Positions 10,289-24,019 of a stretch of 64,000 nt of DNA are shown here, piece after piece (positions within the stretch are counted from its first letter, which is position 1; the number at the start of each line of letters is the position of its first letter). Source of the DNA: Marisa cornuarietis (Eukaryota > Mollusca > Gastropoda > Architaenioglossa > Ampullariidae); contig SMMW01000143.1 in the NCBI GenBank assembly GCA_004794655.1, positions 124,001 to 188,000 on the forward strand. Reading direction: 5' to 3'. The position numbers and the translations under genes were made by a program. The notes under the pieces were generated by a model that did no database searches, had not been told where the DNA came from, and worked only from the letters and a program-made list of their open reading frames with translations.

Positions 10289-10763
10289 TCCCACACCAAA
10301 AGTCAATTCGTTCCACGTAGGTCCATTTTACCCGAGTCAGAAAATTAAAATCATCCCAAGCCCAAAAGGTGAATTGATCACTGATGAAACAAGTAGCTAA
10401 TAATGTTAAATTTTACCAAAAAAGCCATACATTGTTCGAACAATAAAGATACGCAAGCTTCGCTGCCTATTTCAAACAGAGTCGTGCAAATATGTTAAGC
10501 CACCATTTTAGTAAACAAAAAATGGCCACTAGGCTATATGCATGCAGCGAATATATCTTCTCATTAAACAAAGATCTTCTCATTTTATTGTGAACTTTTT
10601 TTTTTTTATTATTATTATTATGTGCAGAGACTTTGCTGATCGGGTATTCTTATTTAGCTCAAAGCACATCATACTTATTCACCTTTTGGGCTTGGGACAA
10701 TTTGACTTTTCTGTCTTGGGGCGAAATGGACCTATGTGGGACAAATTGAATTTTGGTGTGGGA
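10289..10763. mobile_element. non-autonomous DNA transposon with ~87-bp inverted arms
   Basis: The left arm 10289-10375 and right arm 10677-10763 are imperfect reverse complements. Both carry TCCCACACCAAAA, GTAGGTCCATTT (ATAGGTCCATTT in the right arm) and CCCAAGCCCAAAAGGTGAAT. About 300 bp of AT-rich filler with a (TTA)n tract lies between. The right arm extends to about 10795 (GACCAATTCGTCCCAC on the other strand). Part of the same terminal sequence is seen alone at 32852. Confidence 0.75.
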
Positions 10764-10799
10764 CGAATTGGTCTTGGGGAAAAATGACCTATGACCCAC

Positions 10800-11463
10800 A
10801 AGTGAGACAAATGTTGTCATCCAGTCAAAATTTGCAGTGTGTTCCAAATATTTCATTCAAACATGGATGAATTTAGTTTCAGAAGTTCCACAAAGCGTCA
10901 TGAGCATGGATATTATTTCCTGAGAAATGTATTCTAACACGCATGGTAAAAAGACATGCAGTGTATTTAGAGGGAATGTGCATTTGTGATCACCTCTGTC
11001 TGAATATGTCCTTGACTAAATCAGTCTCATAAATATAATTGCAAAAGATAATTTTATTCTTACATTAGAAATACCTTCTTGCATATACTGAGGTAGATTT
11101 GGGGAAGATAAAATGAATTTCAAGTAGTGGACGTGAAAAATTTGCATTGTTTACATTTTGCGGGAAACTGGCATCTATCCAGGTTTCTGTACATATGTGC
11201 TTTTGTTTGTTATGAGTTATTTCATCGTTTGTCCTACAATGTTTTTTGTGCATCTGTATTTAGTTTCTTTTTTATACAGTTGTATAGAATAACTACAACA
11301 TTGGTTTCTCAGCAAATCTCGGGCTACAATTCTTTGTAATTCTCCACGTGCTTGAAGTTAGTGATGGTGTAAACTTTCTTCTCTGAAGGCTTTAAAATTC
11401 CCTGTTTTAAATGGATGGAAAACTTAGAGCAGCATGTAAAACAGTGATGAGATGGTACCTGAC
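10800..11463. other. intergenic DNA, nothing supported
   Basis: AT-rich sequence with short open frames only. Confidence 0.5.
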
Positions 11464-11735
11464 AATAATAATATGTACTTGTAATGCATAGCATCACGAC
11501 CAAGATAGATCATACTCTCTGTGCAGACCAGTTATGATAAATGAACATTAGATAACAGACAGTAGTGGACAGTGAGACGCATATAGGCACACTGAACAAC
11601 ATAAAGAGGAAGTACAAGAGCAGAATGTATAGAACATAAAGCAATGGATAAAGGTATGACGGGATGTCGGTACTATAGACAGTGTAAAGATAGAGTCATT
11701 ACATGATGGTTAACATGACAGACAATATTGAGCTG
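11464..11735 (+). repeat. dispersed SINE-like repeat, copy 2 (uninterrupted)
   Basis: This is the same family as 9393-10118, in the same orientation, with (AAT)n at its start. It gives the empty-site reference for the insertion in copy 1. Downstream, 11736-12216 holds no recognised feature except G- and A-rich low-complexity sequence near 11967. Confidence 0.75.
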
Positions 11736-12236
11736 TTAGCTTAACGGGCTTATCAGCTTGTTAATTGTCAGGCATAAGAATTCATTCTAAACACAGTGAA
11801 TATCAAACTAGCTGTTGGATTGAAAGAAAAGGAGCAAAGATTCACAGAAGAAAAATACTTCAAGAAGCTGTGTATGGCTAATAATAAGCGATAAAATCAG
11901 AACAGATTCAAACGAAAATACAGAACATGGAATTGTTGTACTCAGTTTACTCAGTAGTCAGTATTTGGGGGGGGGAGGGAGAGGGCACGGCAGTTAACCA
12001 GGGTCTTAAAATTGTTGCGGGGATACGTAAAATATAAATAAAAATGTGTTTGACATGGGGAAGCTATACAAAAAGGTAAAAACATTATAATCACTAAGAT
12101 GGAAAAATTAAAACCAAAATTATCATTTATCAGATGAATCTTCTCTTACTATAACATTTTCTGCTTCTTTACATGCTGCAGTTGCTTATGGCTTTTATTT
12201 TTATGCTTCTCTATAGGCAGTGAATGGCTAATCGAC

Positions 12237-15200
12237 ATGGATAGCAACAGTTTGGGGGGTTCTGGGTCAAAAAAGAAAAAGCGAAGGTCTAGATGGAATA
12301 CCGATGAGGAAGATAAGACAGTTATTCCTGGGATGCCTACTGTCATACCTCCAAGCCTCACAAAGGAACAGGAAAAGCAGTATATTAGTACGTATTTTTT
12401 AATTGAAAATTATAACTCTAATGCGAGGTTCCATAATTGAATAATATTTAAATGCAAAAGGTTTGTGTTAAGTTTAGATTTTTTTATTTGCTGTGGTTTT
12501 AGGACAGAAAGAACATTATGTATGCTTGTAGAGATACTTATAAGTGCTTTGTTTTAAATGTGAAAAATGCTAACAGAAATTTGTTACCTGTTTGTCATCA
12601 CTATAACTGTATAAGTATTAAAAATGCTGCACATGTTTAACTCTGTAGGGCAGTTTTTGATTGATTTCCAGGTGTGCTGCATAGGGCTATAATATATGCC
12701 TCTGTGTGTGTGTCTGTGCACACACGTGTGCATGATTTAGAGAGTGACATTCTGCACTGTTTTACAACTACAAGCCAATATGTTGTCTTTGGAAAAGTGC
12801 ATAGCATGGTGAACATTCAGTTGCAGTAAACTGACATGTTATAAATTACATCATACTTAATTTATTGATGGGTATTGATATATTGTTTTATTATAAAATG
12901 ATATATTTGAGTTTTTTAATGTTTTGCAGATTATCAGAATGTTTAAAGCTTATAAGTATTCTTGTTACTTCAAGACCCTGCATCATTTTTAAATGTTATT
13001 GATGCATGGTGGCAGTTTCCATACTCAGTTTTGGCATAGATTATAGTTGATGTGACTAATATTTCATTGTATATATATATATAATATTGTTTCTGTTTTC
13101 TATAACCTAATTCAGGTACGCTAAATTTTTATTTTTAACCCAAATGCATATCCAAAAAAAAGTTTAGTAACGTTAGGCTAGTTGGGTCGCACCTGTTGTT
13201 TCCTTTAATTAGATCTGAAATATTTTGAATTTATTAAATAGCTTTTAAGAATTTTATTTAAGATCAGAAATTATAATGTTTATTGTCTTAATAAAATTTT
13301 AATTCAGACATGCGTTTGGGTTTCCCCCATGCCTTCTAAATTTGCTCAAGTTTTCAGGTTACAAATCACTGATATTAGATATGATATCAACTTAATCATC
13401 CTACACTGAAACCACTTTTATTGCAGTTCACCTGCAAATTGAGGAGATTAGTCGTAAACTACGCTCTGGTGACCTTGGAATTCCAGCCAATCCGGAGGAC
13501 AGGTGTGAATTTATGGGGGATTCTCAGCATGGCATCAAAACCACATCATGTGGTGTGGTGTCGAAAAGAGAAAACTTGACCAGCCTTGTCTAATCATCTT
13601 TTTTCAGGCAGCTTTTGAACAATCTTTTGAGTGCTTACAGGGGTGTCCTGGGGTCATATTGAATAGGTTGTTTGTTCTTTGCATGCACATATTGATTGTA
13701 TGAAAATTTGCTTCATCTTTGTCATACACATTGTGCGCATGAGTAATCCTTTGTTAGAATGAGTCAGTTCACCCAGTCCTTCATTTCTTCCTTTCCCTCA
13801 TTTCACTGTGGGTGTGTGTCTTTTGTATTCATGCACTTAAAACTAGAAGCAAGATGCTTTGATCTGGAAAGCATCTAACTTTCCCAAACCATTCACCCCT
13901 TTATTTAATAAGAAGTATAAGCTAAAATGTAGACCAGACTTGTTGAGCAATTTTTATTCAGAAAAGTGAATAGTAGCATTTTATTAAGCAGTTTTTGCAC
14001 AGAAGAGTTAGTTATATTGATTAGCTTGGTTAAAATGTCTTGATCTGATTGCTGATTGCTATTTAAAAGTTGGAAAAATGTATGCAGTTAAAGCCTTCAT
14101 CAAAACATTTAGGATGAGTGATAGAAGTGCTGTTAAAATACACTTTAGTTTTGTTAGTGGCGTGAGGTTTGTATCTTGGGATATGGTTACTATTTGAAAG
14201 TAATCTGGCAAAATGCATTCACTTAAAGCCTTCATAAAGCCTTGAAAAGGGACAATAGAAATGGAGTTGACAATATACATTTGATAGTGATGGGAGTTAG
14301 TGGAGTATCTTAGGAACATAACTTTTCTGTTGTCTTCCTTGCTGTTGTGTGTTTTTCATGTTGCTTAGAAAATTAAACATTACACATTTCTTTTGGGTGC
14401 TGAGGGCTTTGCTATCTCAGGCTCTTTTTGTATTGTAAACAGTTTCTCATAATCATTAGTCTGCAAGAGGTTAGTAGAAATAACTTCATTCCCATGTATT
14501 TTTTGCAGATAGATATTGTCTTCTGTTTCTGTTATAAAATGCTTTTGGATCTAATCTGTTGTGCAGATGTAAAGTGAACAATCTGTACCTAATCCATCTT
14601 TAAAATGAACTAATGCTGAATGATAAATAATGGATTACTTTTTAATACTTACAGCTAGAGCAAGCTACCGCTGAATGTGCCCTTCATTCCCTGTGTTTAC
14701 ATTGTCCCACATACTAAGTTACAGATTACAGTATTAAGTTTTATTTTTTCTTCATCCCTGAGTGAGAGGATATTTTTAGGCTACTGTATATACGAGTGAG
14801 GAGTAGTCATGTTAGCTAACTTACAGAATCAAAGGGGTTAAAGTTTAATCCAAGCAGGAAATAATTTTACATGGTTTTGAAAAGGTTTGATTGCATCATC
14901 TGATCAGTGGTTGATCTACTTTTAGTCTGGTGCACATTAATATAGCCTTTCTACCTTGGTAAATAATAATATTTTCTTAAGAAGAGATATCTGTCCAGAT
15001 AAGTAGGCAAGAAACCAGAAATCCTTTCAGCTATAGAACCATTTCATAGAATATATTCTTAGTGGTTTTCATGCGGGATGATATAGAAATATTAGGTGTG
15101 AAAGCAAATGGCAGTGTTTGGATTTTAGCATGTCTTTGGGTTCCTTTAACTCAATCAATATGGAGGAATCCACAGAGTTGACCAGTAGCTATTAAGACAT

Positions 15201-18200
15201 TCGCATCTGTGGATGTGAACTGTATAGGAAGAGTTAAGTGCTTTTTATGGAGGACTTCATTTTAGGTTTTTTGTTCTTAGCAAGCTGCTGGGTAGTACAT
15301 TGCACTTACTCATTACACACTATCTTTATTAAATTACAAAGTGTTAGTAGGACAAAATTTTTAAAAAGCTATCTCTAACAGGGTAGCTTTCATGCTAGTC
15401 ATCTAAGAGACTAACGTGCAAGGTTCTTTTTAAAGAGGCAAATGCCAAATAAAGCTATATGGTTTTAGATTTTGCAATTCCTGTTCATTTATTCTTTACC
15501 TGTCTTCTTAATACCTAGAGATTTGCGAGTGAAACGTAATCTGCAAGAAACAATTCTATCAGAAAATCTCACAAGCAGCTGCATGCACCAACATATCTTT
15601 AGATATTCAGCAAATAGTTAACTGTGTTAAGAGAATTTTCTGGGTACTGCAATGGGTTCCTTCTTTACCGCTAAATTAGGACTAATCACATTCTTTTTGT
15701 TGGTGGGCCTATTGATAGGTGATACCTAATGTTCTCTCACAGGAATGAACATACCTAATCCATTTTGATACCTAATGAAGCCCAAATACTTCACAGAGTG
15801 TTGATAACTAAATATTGTCATTGATCATTCATGAAATGTACAGCTGCCAGGTGTTGGCTGCCGACATCATGCTTGGGTCCTTTTTTTCTTTTTTTTTAAT
15901 CATATGATTCTCTTTTTGACAGTTAAAAAAGTTAATCATATGATTCTCTTTTTGACAGTTAAAAAAGTATTAACTATACAAGAAATAAGTTGCTGGATAT
16001 TGTCTCGAACAATTGAGTTTATTCAAAAACTTTGTCTTGCAGTGTGGATGATTTTTCATATCGTTTCATTCCCACAGAATTGTTAATTCTTAATTTGTAC
16101 CGAACATTCCTTTACATAAGTGCAGATCTTCAGATTTTTGTCATATTTCACACCATAAGCTTACTTCATAGAATCCCTTTTAAGGCATTTAGTATTATAA
16201 GGTATTCTAAGGCAGAATTCATATAATTCTTTGTTAGTTAATGTTTATACTACTAAAAATCATACAGTAGCTTTATATTTTGAGTGGGGTAATAAGTATT
16301 TTGGGACAAAATAATTCAACTGTAAAATTTTCAATTAGAAATAACTAAGAAAGGCTTAACTGTGTTGTATTGTGGTATTGTATTAACAAAGGACATATTG
16401 AGTTTCAAAAGGCATGTTATGGCTACACTTAAAATATCTGACTGGAGTTGTATCTTTTTCACAGATCACCATCTCCTGAGCCCATTTACAACAATGAGGG
16501 CAAGCGTCTGAACACAAGAGAGTATAGGACTCGCAAGAAATTAGAGGATGAGCGTCATGCTCTTGTACAACAAGCCCTTAATCTAAATCCACAGTACAAA
16601 CCCCCTGCTGATTACAAGTAAGCTTTTTGTCTAGTGATATCTTCTGTCAGGCAGTTTGCGTAGGACTTTAACCCTTTACTGGGCACAGCGGCCGAAAGCG
16701 GCCGATAGTCTTAACAGGCAAAACGTCCGAAAGCGTCCGTAACAGCCATTGCTTAAATTCTCACGTTCGCGAGACTTCCGGCAGTTCACTTCCGGTTTAT
16801 TCGATTGTTTAGATATTCGACTGCATTTCCACAAATTTTCGCATCAGTGTGTTCGTTTTTTCCTTTTTTTGGATTTTTTTGTGTGAGTGTCAAAAATTGA
16901 TATTTTGGATTCTTCTTCTGATGAAGGGGAGTTTACAGGCTTCCATTTATCGGACATTGACGTGAGAGAAGTGGACTATCAGTCGGAGGAAGAGATCGGT
17001 AGTGACATTAGCGTCAGTAGCGTGCACACATCCGATCTTTGTGTCAAATCAACTTGTAAATAGTGCTTCGTTTGACATTTTGTTTGCTTTATTTTTGTGG
17101 ATACATGGAAAAGATATGAGAAAACCGGAATAAAAAGGTAATCACACAAAAGTGCATTCATTTCTGATCATTTGGCATTTTATTTCATTTAAATATATGC
17201 ACTAACACCCTAGATATGGCGTTTTTACTGATGTACCCCTAAATTTCTCTAAAATCTTGAAAATTCTTGCCTGTTTAGGACTTAAAAATAGAAAAACGTG
17301 TGCCCAGTAAAGGGTTAAGATAACTAGTCTCTTTATTGTGTCTGCCAAACTGGCAGTGAAGAGGCAAAATGATTTCATCTTTTTTTTATTTTTTGTTTTT
17401 ATTCTGCTTTATTTTTAACCCACAGTTTCATTTGAGCTAGTGAAATGAAATTATGTCTTTGGACCAATTTATTTAGTTTTTATAAGTAAAATTTTTTGTA
17501 CTTTCTTTAGTTGTGGATTATATTTTTTGGGGGGAACTACAAATGTGTGCCTTTTAAGAATGGTATTGCTCTCATCCATGCACAGATCCTTTAAGAGTCA
17601 AAATGTGTGCCTTTTAAGAATGGTATTTTTCTCTTCCATGCACATTTCCACTAACCTTATTAATTTACTGAAAGAAACTTGGGAAATAGTACATTGTTTC
17701 AAATTTTCTGCATAGATCAAGATTTCTCATAATTATTTGAGTTTATCTTTTTGTCATTATATTTTAGAAAACATTTAGGAATTGTGTACTGTTACAGTAT
17801 AATGGTATCCAAAGAATTTTGAAAGTTTCGATTTGACCTTTTATCGATTTGTACAAAAACTAGTTTGTGTTTGTATCTTGTTTTATAGATAGATATGAAA
17901 TGCGGCCACTTTTAAAAATTTATATTTTTTAGGCCACCTATAGTTCGTGTGAGTGACAAGGTGATGATTCCACAAGAAGAACACCCAGACATCAACTTTG
18001 TGGGGCTGCTTATTGGTCCTCGTGGCAACACTCTAAAGAATTTGGAGAAAGAGGTCAGTAGAAGGCAAGGAGTATTTTGAAAGGGGTGGGGGCAGTGTTT
18101 GGTCTCAAGTGGTTCACCCCCATCCAACCCCCATTTTTCACTATGCAAAATCCAGCAGTAGCAACAAAACTGTTGCCAGGACTTCTTTTTCGACAGCATT

Positions 18201-21200
18201 GTACATACAACTAGGCAATAGCTTATGCTAGCATGTTTAATATTTATTACCTTGTTCTATTTTCAGACTGGTGCCAAAATCATCATACGTGGCAAGGGCT
18301 CTGTTAAGGAGGGCAAGATTGGACGCAAAGATGGCCAGCCTTTACCAGGGGAAGATGAACCATTGCATGCATATGTTACTGCAAATAACCCAGAAAATGT
18401 GAAGAAAGCCGTTGAGAAGGTGAGCTCGTTACTGGTGCTCTATCAAGTCAAAAAGGATCATTTTATGGAGTGGTCTATTAGATTTTATGTATTGGTACAT
18501 TGATAGTCATTATTTTTGAACAAACTTTTGGTCTCAAGTAAGTGTTAAGTAGTTCTATGCAGAGATAATCTTTAACTTTACCAGATGACCCAAGTATTAA
18601 AAGCTTAGAGCAACAAATTATTGACCCTAGTCAGTGGGTATAGCAGATGTTTATTACCAGATCGCCTTAATCCGCTCCAGTCAACAACTTTTGCACACCA
18701 GACAACAGATTTCACTAAACCAGGACAGCTGTTTCTTATCACTGGAAGGTTCTCAAGGCAAATGCTCACTTCAGCTTTGCAAAGCCACCCCTCCCCTACC
18801 CCATTCCTCCAACGCCTTCCACCCTCCCTTGTAGACATTCTTAAGCTACATGCCAGGAAGGAAGGTGTATCAAGTTGAACCGAGCATTCACCTTTTGAGC
18901 CTTCCAATGACAAGACAGCTGACCTGACACGAAAGTTTCCTTAAAAATTCTTTCTTCAATTTTTACGAGATGACTCAATGCGAATGCTCTCCCAGCCTTC
19001 CTGTTGACATTGAGGGAATTGGTTAACATATGGAATGCTGCAGTCTTTTGGAGAGCTTTTTATAAAGGTCTAGGGCAGATGCAGTGGGTTCTTTGGTGGT
19101 CAGAGCTGCTAAACCCTCTGACCAGGGGCAATAATTTAGTTAAAGAGCAGTTGAGGCCCCTGAGCTAATAGATTGTCGAGTAAGAAAGAGAGGCAATTTA
19201 CAGGGAAAATTTTGTTCGTTTTTTTTTTTTTTTGGGGGGGGGGGGTTAAGATGGTTGTATATTACTGTCATCCTTTATATTATTTTTGCTATGCAGATCA
19301 AGGAGATCATTCGCCAAGGCATCGAAGTGCCCGAAGGGCAGAATGATTTACGACGACAGCAGCTGCGGGAGTTGGCATTGTTGAATGGTACATTGCGAGA
19401 AAACGATGGATTGGCGTGAGTATTTACTTTCTGATTCATGTTGACCACAAAAAGTTACATTTGTTTCCATGTTTCTATCTGAGTATGCCAATACACAAGT
19501 TTTCATCTGCATATTTTAAATAAGTAGCAACAGCTACAGAATTATAATTGATGAAAGATGTCAGGTTATTTTTATTACTGTCATTCTACCTTGTTGTAGA
19601 TGATAGGTGGTGGGGTCACTTTTTATGTTTAGTCATACGGCACTCTCCAGGATCGCCCAAAATTTGGTTGTTCCTGGATGGGATACCTCAGAATTGTGCG
19701 TCTTCCATATTTTAGCTTGTAAATTTTTTTTTTTCAAATATTCCTTTTTCTCAGGTACAAGTTTGTGCTGTGCATTACTATTTAGTTTGAAAAAAGAAAT
19801 ATCCCTCTGTGTGACAGGAAGTTGAAACAGATCCAGCAAGCACAGACTATTGTCACCAACACAATAGTGTGCACAGTCTGTGGAGGCGCAGGCCACATTG
19901 CTCAAGACTGTAAAGAACGCAAGTATGCATCTTTCTGTCACATTTACTTTGTTAGAGAAACCTTAAGTAATATGTGAGGGCACTGTTTTTGTAACTGAAC
20001 ATGCAAGTTAAGCAATGGTACAATTGGCACTGTAAAGATTTTGGTTTGTTATAGTTTATTGCTTAACACAGATAATGTGAAATAATTGATACACTATACC
20101 CTGTTTTAGTATTGACTTCTTTTGCATGAATGGCCAGTTACATTAGGTCGATAGGCAAAGCTAGCATGTTAAGAGATTTCATCTTACAAATGTGGAGGAT
20201 ATTGTAGTTAGTATGGTGATACAAGTTTAACATTAGTAGAGGGATTTAGCAATGGAATTTCTTGTTCCATTAATAATGCCTCATGTATGCTTTAGGTCTT
20301 AAAAAAGAGCTTAGCACTGCTTAAAAGCTATTAAATATCATGTTAAACCAAGCTGCCTTGTATATAATTGCCAGGGAAATGTATGCCCAATAAAATATAA
20401 CTAGTTTCATTTTTAATGAAAATGTTTGTTGGATCAGGAGATATTTATAAAACTCCTGTTAAATATTAAGACATGCTCTGCATAAAAATACAAGTTTGGA
20501 TGGTTTATTTAGGCCAGGAGACACCTTCAGAATGCACCATATGCAATCAACGACAGATCGTGCCAAGATGGACAGTGAGGTATGAGACCAATTTTGCCAG
20601 ATGAAAGGTTCACTGGCCTTGTTTTTTTATGAACCAAATGCAGTCCTTTATTTCTGCCCTTTAACATATTGGTTAAAAGTATTTTAAAGGCCGAACTTTT
20701 AACTTTTGGCAGGAATGAATAGATCGGAGAGGGGAAGGTGAGGAGCAACACTGGTTGTCATTTTTTCTTTAACTGAATCCATCTGGCTTAAAAAGTATCC
20801 ACCTCAATTGCCAGATCGAATCATTCTTTCCTGCAGGTGGTGAAAGTTTAACCTTTAAGCAACAAAGATGGATCCACTGTATTTGTTTAACGAGACTGCT
20901 ATTACTGGTAGAAGGTTGTGACACTATTTAACTGACATTTTCTTAAAGACAAGTTTGGTTTTTAGAAAAAATAAACCAGAAAACTTAAAGGTAAATAACT
21001 TTTTGCTTCTTAGTTCTAAAATTCTGTACTGCATGCAGTCTTTTATCTTTTGCAGTATATGTCACTGATGGCTGAGCTTGGTGAAGGTCCACCACCCAAG
21101 ACTACTCCAGCACCTCCACAACCTATGCAGCGCCCTCCTTTGTTTCAGAATCAGCCCCCACCAAATCCAATGGTATGTTTTAGCACAAGCAGATGCATAT

Positions 21201-22398
21201 CATATTTGAACTTTTTTTTAACATCACATGTATTTTGTAATTGCTTATGTGGTTCATTCTTTTTTATTGACAGGCATTTAATCCCCCATGGCAACAACAG
21301 CAGCAGCCAATGGGACCACCTCGACCTAACATGGGGCCACCTAACTTCCAACCGCCACATGGAATGGGTATGGGCATGGGGAACATGCCCCCCATGTCTC
21401 AACCAGTCCGCATGCCACCTCCACCTGGCCCTGTGGCTATGCCTGGTAACATGGGCGGCCAGGTACCACCCTCAGTACGGCCATGGCAGCCACCACTCAA
21501 CGCATCTGCTCCATCTGGTCTGCAAAATCCTTCCGGCCCTCTTGGTGCGTCAGTTTGCATTTTCCTAACTTCTCTTTATGTTGCTAGGTTTGAAATGAAA
21601 TTGCGTGGCTTTTTATCTTCTTAAAGTTGGATGACCATCAGTTTTGAAGCATAAAACTTTGTCCACAACATTTGCATTGCACTTTTCTTTCCCAGGTGTG
21701 CCTCCTCCACCAAATATGCTATCGGCACCACCACCTCCACCACCTAGCACACAGTCCCAGGTTCCACCTCAGCATAGTATGCCCTGGAGCATGAACCCAA
21801 TGCAGCCAGGTAATTTGGCAGTTTTTTTGGCATGACTAGTCTAAGAAGCTTTTGACTCAGATTTGCATTATTTTAATTAAGAATGAAATTAATGAGTTGC
21901 AATGTAGATTAACAGAGTCCGTAGAAAGAAGGCATGGTTTTTGCAGGAAACCATCAATCAAAAGCACATTTAGCATGTGGCATTCAGTATTGTGGGCAGG
22001 AGACAAGGGATATTTGCATCCTTAATGCTTGAAAGGATGATGGATGTTTCTAAATCATGTGCATGATATATGTGAAGTATAGCTTCAGATAAGGATATGC
22101 TGCAACAATTTTTTTTCCTGTTGGTGCAGGTATGCCACATCCTCAAATGCAGCCTCCACAGACTGCAGCAGCACCCTGGCAACAGGCACCAGGTTCTGTC
22201 CCTCCTCCTCCACCATGGCAACAACAGCAGCAAAACCCACCACCACCTGTTCCACCTCCACCTCCGCCACATACTGCCCAGCAGACTTTCAGTCCAATGG
22301 CACCACCACCTCCTCCTCCCAATAGTTTTGATGTTGGACAGTTGAGTGGTGTCGGTCCACTGTTGGTGGCACCACCACCACCCCCACCTCCTAGTTGA
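12237..22398 (+). CDS. SF1: splicing factor 1 / branch-point-binding protein
   Basis: SF1 binds the intron branch point with U2AF early in spliceosome assembly in the nucleus. Twelve exons splice in frame: 12237-12387, 13427-13502, 16465-16617, 17933-18053, 18267-18419, 19297-19415, 19818-19922, 20513-20579, 21056-21172, 21274-21544, 21696-21809, 22130-22398 (571 aa; human about 640). The basic KKKKRRSRW at residues 12-20 is the U2AF-binding ligand motif. RSPSPEP at 76-82 matches the phosphorylated SPSP site. The KH domain has IGPRG around 154-158, followed by QUA2 (about 219-257). The zinc knuckle is Cys276, Cys279, His284, Cys289. A Pro-rich tail fills residues 320-571. The first exon is preceded by an acceptor at 12216 or 12220 and the frame stays open (GSEWLID) up to it, so a further upstream exon or 5'UTR exon exists. 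The start at 12237 is the best guess. Confidence 0.96.
15898..15969. repeat. 36-bp tandem duplication in SF1 intron 2
   Basis: Two adjacent nearly identical 36-bp copies beginning AATCATATGATTCTCTTTTT. They look like a recent slippage or duplication event. Confidence 0.9.
16672..17314 (+). mobile_element. piggyBac-like non-autonomous element with TTAA target sites
   Basis: This 643-bp element lies in SF1 intron 3. It is bounded by TTAA on both sides (16668-16671 and 17315-17318) and by a perfect 16-bp terminal inverted repeat CCCTTTACTGGGCACA. TTAA duplication plus CCC ends is the piggyBac signature. Inside, near 16905-17063, the plus strand encodes a short acidic stretch with [18 protein letters not shown] and [15 protein letters not shown], ending in TAG. 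It resembles the acidic N-terminus of piggyBac transposases, so the element looks like a deletion derivative of an autonomous parent. Confidence 0.85.
17541..17645. repeat. 60-bp tandem duplication in SF1 intron 3
   Basis: Two copies with period 60, both starting AAATGTGTGCCTTTTAAGAA, with a few differences. The second copy is slightly shorter. Confidence 0.85.
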
Positions 22399-22850
22399 CC
22401 ACCTGTGCAGATGATCAGTGCAAAGGAAGTGTTTCTTTTTAATGCTTTAGAAGGTTAAGGTGCACAGCAGAGAGGGATGTGTTAGTCCCTCATGTGGAAA
22501 TAATCAAAACGAAAATAACAAAGCCTGGGTTAGGGACAAAGCAAAGGGTGGGGTGGAAAATTTGTTATGAACATGACTGCGTGTCCTTTAGAAAGAAACA
22601 TCAGTTATCACATAGTCAAAGACCAGTTAAACAGGACATTTTCTCGTTGTACTTCCATGTTCCAAGATCTTTGTGTTTTTGTGGGTAGAACGTGCTTATC
22701 CTATTTAAGCTTTGTGTTTACAAAGATCCCTCCCCAAATGCTAATGTCAGGCAGACTGATTGAAAGGTGTTAATGCAAGTTTTGTCATTCGGTTTGGGAG
22801 TTACTGAAGTTGCTTGTGCTTATTTAATAAAACATCCCGAGCAACATATA
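22399..22850 (+). terminator. SF1 3'UTR and polyadenylation signal
   Basis: The stop codon ends at 22398. An AATAAA hexamer lies at 22826-22831 and is the best candidate for cleavage and polyadenylation shortly after. A longer 3' end using later AT-rich sequence cannot be excluded. Confidence 0.6.
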
Positions 22851-22859
22851 AAGCACAGC

Positions 22860-24019
22860 AAATTTTAATGTGAAAAGGGCCAGGCATGTACCATCTTTCA
22901 TTTTTTTTTCTTGCACACATTCATGCATTTGTGCACATGCACAAAGCGTGTATATAAAGCTTTCATCCAGTAGCAGCCACAGTTTCTCAGTATGTGTAGT
23001 TAATGGGAGGGATATCTAAAAAGTGCATAAGAGAATTAAAGGGTCGCTTTAAGGCACATGAATCTACATTTGCTGTTGTAATATGCCATAAAGAGTTGTG
23101 TTTTATGGGTGGTCTCAGCCTACCGCTACAAAGAATGGGACAGAGATATGTACATGGTCTATTTTCATCATGGGGTTGTTTGCAAGTAAACTTTTGAAGA
23201 TCATGGGGTTGTTTGCAAGTAAACTTCTGAAGATAAAAATCCAGTTTTTAATAATTTCACCTTCAAATGTTTAAGTGTGAAACATTTTCATTGCCATTTA
23301 TGAACATCTTATTGCATATCCCATACACACTGAAACAAGGTTGCGTCAGATTTTGTCTCAGTGTAAAGACTACCATGTCGCTTGTAAAATTTCATATAAA
23401 TTAACAGAATATTAAAGTGAAAAAATTAATTTTGTGTTTGTGTTTAAAGAAAGGGTAAGAAGAGTACCCCTATAGGAGAGGGGGGGGAGTAGAAAGGGAC
23501 AGTATAATTCTGCATGTGCTGGATTCTAAGGAATGTTCGATAAAGTGGAGGTGAAGAAACTGGCAAGGTTGCAAGATTTCATACAAAGCACACTACTTCC
23601 TAAATCGCATTTCTAAAATGGTGCAGGCCAAACGTACCTTTTGAAAACCCTGATGACTTTGTGAGTGATACAGTAGTTGGTGCTAATGCTGAGAATAACG
23701 GTATGGACCACAATCAAGTACCACATGTCCTTCACTCCAAAACTTGAGGCTGAGGAAAGATCGTAACCTTTGAAATGGCTATATACTCTTTAAACAGTCT
23801 TACAGTGAATTGGCCTCACATTGTGATATCCCCAGCAGCTGAGTAGCCCAAGAGATTCCCCAGTTCAACTTTGTTGAGACCGAGATAGTGGGTCTAGAAA
23901 AATAAAATAGATTCAGCAGTACCTCAACCTCAACAGGAAAAATCCACACTTGAGAGAAGACCAGAAGGCTAAGGACATCGCCATCGTGTGATTCAGGCCG
24001 CCGATTCTGTGAGGGGTGT
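22860..24019. other. intergenic DNA with a 33-bp tandem duplication
   Basis: No gene is supported. At 23168-23233 a 33-bp unit (TCATGGGGTTGTTTGCAAGT start) is repeated twice in tandem. Confidence 0.7.

Noticed and set aside
10379..10391. CTGATGAAA words that could suggest a hammerhead ribozyme core (also near 28858)
   Set aside because: The second conserved box and the three stems are absent.
18605..18913. Overlapping open frames on both strands in SF1 intron 5
   Set aside because: No similarity to known proteins and located well inside a confident intron.
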